From Symbiodinium kawagutii (taxonomy: Eukaryota; Sar; Dinophyceae; Suessiales; Symbiodiniaceae): a DNA stretch of 64,000 bases. The notes under the pieces are model-generated. The model ran no database searches and was not told where the DNA came from. It worked only from the letters and a program-made list of their open reading frames with translations. Shown here piece after piece: positions 59,901 through 64,000 of this stretch (position 1 is the stretch's first letter; each line of letters begins with the position of its first letter). The position numbers and the translations under genes are program-made. Location: NCBI GenBank assembly GCA_009767595.1, contig VSDK01028329.1, positions 184,017-248,016 of the forward strand. The letters are read 5' to 3'.

Positions 59901-60840
59901 ATGGGCGCTCGCGGAGTCAACTTGGGTAGGGAAGCCATGCCTCTGACAACTGGTCAGATTATCTCTCGAAATTGCACCCATTACATACTTGGGGTGAGAT
60001 TGTGAGATACACGTAAGCAACTCTGCGATAGTACCGATGGGGTACAGTCAAAAAGAATTGAAGGGTGGGTTGCTTCGGAAGTTCCTGGAACTGCCCGGAC
60101 TTTCCCGGAACATCGAACCTCCCGGAACTTCCTGGAACCTTGCAGAACCTTCCGGAGCTGCGCCAGGACACCCCGGAGCTTGCTGTATTTGGGCTGAAGA
60201 CCCCATTAGCATAAGTTCCTTTTGCAAAAAGAGGATGTGAAAAAAGGAGCTCCTTTTGTTTAGGGGCACGACCCGGTAAACAAAATTGTGCAAAACGAAC
60301 TGTCGCATCGCAAGTTCCTTCTACAACTCCTTCGGACAGGTGCAGTCTTGCAAGATACATTTATCATGGTAGACCTCTATGAATTGGCCATGCACCACCT
60401 CGAGATCGCACAGCAATAATAGCCGCTTTAACATGGAGACACATGACCACAACACTGAATGAGTAGCTCAAGAAGAAACCTGATGGTCTGCCAGATGTTG
60501 ATCTCTGAAAAATGGTGCCGCACAAAATGCCCACTTAAGATCACATAAAAAAACTGAGCTCAGACTACATGCAGTGTTCCATTTTCAAGAGGAAATTTGA
60601 AGGATTATTCATAATATAGAACCATTATTGTACAGATAAGAAATCATCGCTAGTATCCACCACTGTCATGGTTGGTGCTCGTGGATGTGATCAGTATGAG
60701 CTGTTGTTGTTGGTGGTGGTGGTTGCGGTGGTCCTGTTGGATATGGACTGATTCATTTTTCCAGCGCTATTGGGTATGCAAAACCAGTTCAATGCAAGGA
60801 CCTAGGTAACCAATTGCTCCGCCAAAACAAGAAGTAGCTC
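56925..60840. other. Region without a recognised gene
   Basis: Open frames at 57910-58266 (minus, 118 codons; contains a good-looking donor GTAAGT after GCGAACTGC), 58365-58841 (plus, 158 codons, crossing a MITE) and 59614-59881 (both strands) may hide exons. None has a family I know. Confidence 0.4.
58501..58600. repeat. MITE-like element, copy G
   Basis: TGGTGGTTTTTCAAAATCGG at the left; CACATTTTGAGAAACCACCA at the right. Same orientation as copy D. Confidence 0.88.
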
Positions 60841-61040
60841 ACAAGAATGGAAAGAAACAAACAGCATTACTGTATCTTGGAGATGGCACCATTTGCTAAG
60901 AGTAGCAGCACATTTCAATTTCTTGCAACCACAACAACTGCTAAGGACTACGGCGACCACTGCTGCAACCACTCCTATACTGCTCCTATTACTGCTCTAT
61001 CAATCTCTATCAGACCTTTGACGTTTTAGCACCTTCTTAC

Positions 61041-61144
61041 CTTGACCACCAACCAGTCCCCTTGGGTCTTCCAAGGATGCCAGGGGGAACCCAGAACTTC
61101 GGGCGGCACTCCCAGTCCATGCCTGAGGTGTTGAATTGGTCATC
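61041..61144 (-). CDS. Convincing internal exon, product unknown
   Basis: A 104-nt minus-strand exon with strong signals: acceptor GGTTGTCCTTGCACAG before GATGACC, and donor TCAAG|GTAAGA. It encodes DDQFNTSGMDWECRPKFWVP, then PGILGRPKGTGWWS, with a Trp/Pro/Gly-rich composition unlike chance translation. I do not recognise the family. Neighbouring exons were not found by eye; in the gene's direction they would lie above 61200 and below 60990. The minus-strand open frames at 61581-61826 and 61840-62130 lie upstream in the same orientation and could belong to the same gene, but this is speculation. Confidence 0.6.
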
Positions 61145-61149
61145 CTGTG

Positions 61150-64000
61150 CAAGGACAACCAGGTCAGAGTTTCAGACCGCAACTCGAAAGTGTCGACTAT
61201 CTTTCAAAGTTTCGATAAGCAAACATAAAAAGGGTATTTCTTACATTCCTACATAGGTGTTTCCACTCAGCCCATCTCTTTGCCTTCGAGCCTGTGAATC
61301 CCCGACATTATAGGAGAAAAACTGAATCGATTGAGTGGTTTCTTATGGATTGGGATACTTATGACAATCAGCTCAGGACCTCAGGATGGAAGTTTCACCA
61401 TTGCTAACCGCTCTGTACTCAAAGCCATAGGACTCCCATAACTAAACGAAAAATCCAAAGTGGAACTCGGCAACTCTTGAGTTAAGTTTTGCAACCTCGG
61501 TATACATAGTCTGCTTTCTATGTAGCAAACACAAACAGCCTATTGGGATTGTGACTATATATAGCCACATCCAAATACAATCAAACACGATATAAAGAGG
61601 GAAATTGCCCCTTAAATAATGACAACATCCAGCTCCCTATCATGTTTCCAAGCCTGAACGGGTCAGGAGCAATTCGGCTAAAGCACTCCGTCCCTTGAGT
61701 GCTCCCCTTGAACCAAATGAAAACATGAACCACAAATGTGCTCAAGACTGGATCGCTAGATATCCCTAGCATAATAGTGTGGATTCCCACCCAAGCATTT
61801 TTCAGAGCTGGGCCGGCATTCCCCAAGAATTGGATTCAATCAACTTCCTTGGTATGACAAAAAATATGCTATGACTTTCACCATGTCCCCGCCCTTCACT
61901 GGCCGCTCAACTTTGGTAACAATTGTTCCCAGAGCTTTCAAAACTGAATCTACCAGCACCAAGCTCAAAACCACCTCCTTATCGCGCTCTTGACTAGTGC
62001 AAATGTTTGAGATTTTTCGCAAAGGCACAAATCCTAAGGACCTCGCCAAGAAAACAGGAAATCGCTCTCGCTCTCGACAATGTAAAGAGCTGTGCCAGGC
62101 TCTTCTTGTTATTTCTTGTCCGTATGTCAAAGGGTAGTTCTTTCCATGGCCCAGTGGATGCTCACGGACGGGTCATCAGTGTCTCTTTTTCGTCAAATCG
62201 AGGTCTCACTCTGGAAGTTTCTCCAGGAATCTTCTCTCCAAGTCCTCGGACTCTAACTCCTAAAGCACTCCATGTCTGGTGGCTCAAACTGGCTCAAACC
62301 ACACATGGGGGTCTCTCAAAACAGGGGACCCTGCAAATCATCCTTTTTATTGACAATTTATACTGATAAAACCAACTATGTTTGGGGTCTTTCATTATAA
62401 GAAACCCCCATAGTCTCATGCGCAAACAGATTGCGTTAATCAAATCCTGATCTACCGGTGAGCCAAGTTGGTTTTTAACCCGGGTAAGTAAGAGTTCTGT
62501 CCATGACACCTTGGAGAAGGATAGATAGGTGGGTATCATGTGGGTTGGTCAACCAACTCCTAACTAGGGGTCCCTACCTTGATGGAGCGCTGCTCAATTG
62601 TCTGGCACTATTTTATCTGACATCACCGATGGTATGGCACGCCACGCATTTCATCATTACTTGCCGACATCCAGAATGAGCCCTGCTCAGGCATGCACAA
62701 TGCTATCATTATGATTTGTTGTGATAGCAAATATATGCATCAACAATTTGACATATGCATCGAGTGAATATGAGCCGTGAGCTTCAGCATGAAATGAATA
62801 GCTGCTGCCTTGGTATACTCGACACCTTCATAGAACTGAGACCGAGGTCGACACCTTGCGATATTGCAGTGCCTAGGTGCTGATAGCATGTCATGCACCC
62901 GTGAAACATCCCACCGGCAAAATGTGTGGCAAAGAGGAAAGAGGGGAAACATGGGGAAACTATCATAGTTTGGATTCTCATAATTTATGGGGGAGCAATC
63001 AGGAACCAAACGAATCCGCTATCTAAACGCATCTAAATCTAGCTTCCATTGGCTTCCCCAGCTTCAAAGTGGCCTCTTTATTTTCAGTCTGCACCGTCTG
63101 CACACATCCAAAATAGCTTTGACCAGCTGAACCTTGCTGTTGCCTACTTCCACTTGTTTTTTCCCAGCATGATTTCTTTTGATTTCCATAAGAATAGTCA
63201 TGAGAAATCCACTTGCAGAAGTTGTTCTTATGATTTCTTATGACTCCGCCGTAAAGTTGTGAACCCAGGCTGAGGAGAAAGCTCTTTGCTTTTCTGCTGC
63301 AACTGCTTCAGCTTCGGCTTCAGTATCTCCTCTCTGCCTTGGGAGGACTGACAAGGCTGACATCTTTCATAAGTCTTGTGGAGCTGAAGCCGACTCCCAG
63401 CTGCAATGTTTAACTGTAGCTTAGGGACTGCTGCAGATCTTGATCAATGAATCCCCCAAGTCTCTTTCAAGGAGATGCCCAGCACAGTCCGGATGGCCCC
63501 TCCGAACTAAGTTCCTCGACGGAATGAAATATCCTCCCAGGATGCGTCGGCCCGCCACATCGATCTTCACCTGTGGCATTCCGCTCAGCTAGGGGCATCC
63601 ATTCATCCATCCAGGTGTGGAATGAGATTCTCCGATGTGCGGCGCAATCTCTAGAACTGTTACGACCGTTTAGGACATGGATGGACATGGTATGCAGATT
63701 GAGTCGGGTTGGTGAGGCTTCAAACCGCTTCAGTAGCTTTTTTTCACATGTTCCGCAATGGTATGCTGCATAAAACACCCCTGCGTCCACACGGCAAATT
63801 GATGCCTGTCGACACAGCAGTGAGGTCAACAGCCGGGCTGGCAGGTCACTTAATTGCAAGATCTGCTGCCGTCCCGAATTGTTGCGTGGTGCAAAAGCTG
63901 AGCCGCCACTGGCCAAGTTGGTGACTTGGCTGAGCAGTTGCATCGAGGCAGATTCACCCCTCAATGACAAAGCCTGCATCTTTGAGCTTTCCACAGAAGG
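61150..64000. other. Region with unassigned open frames
   Basis: Minus-strand frames at 61581-61826 (81 codons), 61840-62130 (96 codons) and 63467-63994 (175 codons, near the window edge) are the best coding candidates. None shows a motif I can name, and all lack confirmed splice sites. The last may continue beyond the window. Confidence 0.4.
62306..62410. repeat. MITE-like element, copy H
   Basis: GGGGGTCTCTCAAAACAGGG at the left; GGGTCTTTCATTATAAGAAA then CCCCC at the right, with AATCATCCTTTTTATTGAC inside. Confidence 0.82.

Overview
The window is nuclear DNA from a eukaryote with the marks of a dinoflagellate, most likely Symbiodiniaceae or a close relative. The evidence is: a conserved spliceosomal gene split into small exons by introns with GT, GC and GA donors and AG|G acceptors; a giant non-LTR retrotransposon with a domain set typical of dinoflagellate repeats; an interstitial TTTAGGG telomere-type tract; and very low gene density among satellites, MITE-like elements and long trinucleotide microsatellites. 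No prokaryotic operons, CRISPR arrays, rRNA or tRNA genes were recognised.

Layout. 1-2250: no confident gene. 2251-5553 (minus): a complete six-exon gene for Sm core protein D3, rebuilt here exon by exon. 5554-8570: decayed coding fragments, including a retroelement RNase H remnant (7390-8403, plus) lying inside the two halves of a short inverted-repeat element. 8726-9676 (minus): an exon of 54-residue repeats rich in Q, Y, M and G. 11353-17864: an almost perfect tandem duplication of a 3256-bp unit carrying at least one probable minus-strand exon. 18660-18950: a GAT microsatellite with a 47-base assembly gap. 20343-21343 (minus): exon-like pieces of an unrecognised gene or pseudogene.

21586-32841 (plus): an 11.26-kb, apparently full-length LINE flanked by a perfect 12-bp target-site duplication and ending in oligo(A). 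ORF1 encodes a RanBP2-type zinc finger plus a helical region. ORF2, broken by one frameshift at a CA repeat, encodes three copies of an uncharacterised module, then RNase H, an APE-like endonuclease, reverse transcriptase, two C2H2 fingers and a C-terminal domain resembling cytosine-5 DNA methyltransferases. This element is the most striking content of the window.

32854-64000 is mostly non-coding: microsatellites, about seven complete copies of a ~100-bp inverted-repeat (MITE-like) family, two satellite arrays (~165 bp at 43 kb, ~157 bp at 52.7-54.1 kb), a large inverted repeat at 44-45 kb, a near-palindromic foldback element at 54.3 kb, a 194-bp direct repeat at 54.5 and 56.7 kb, and the telomere-like tract at 55.1 kb. 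One convincing isolated exon (61041-61144, minus) shows that split genes lie here too, but most exons cannot be recognised by eye.
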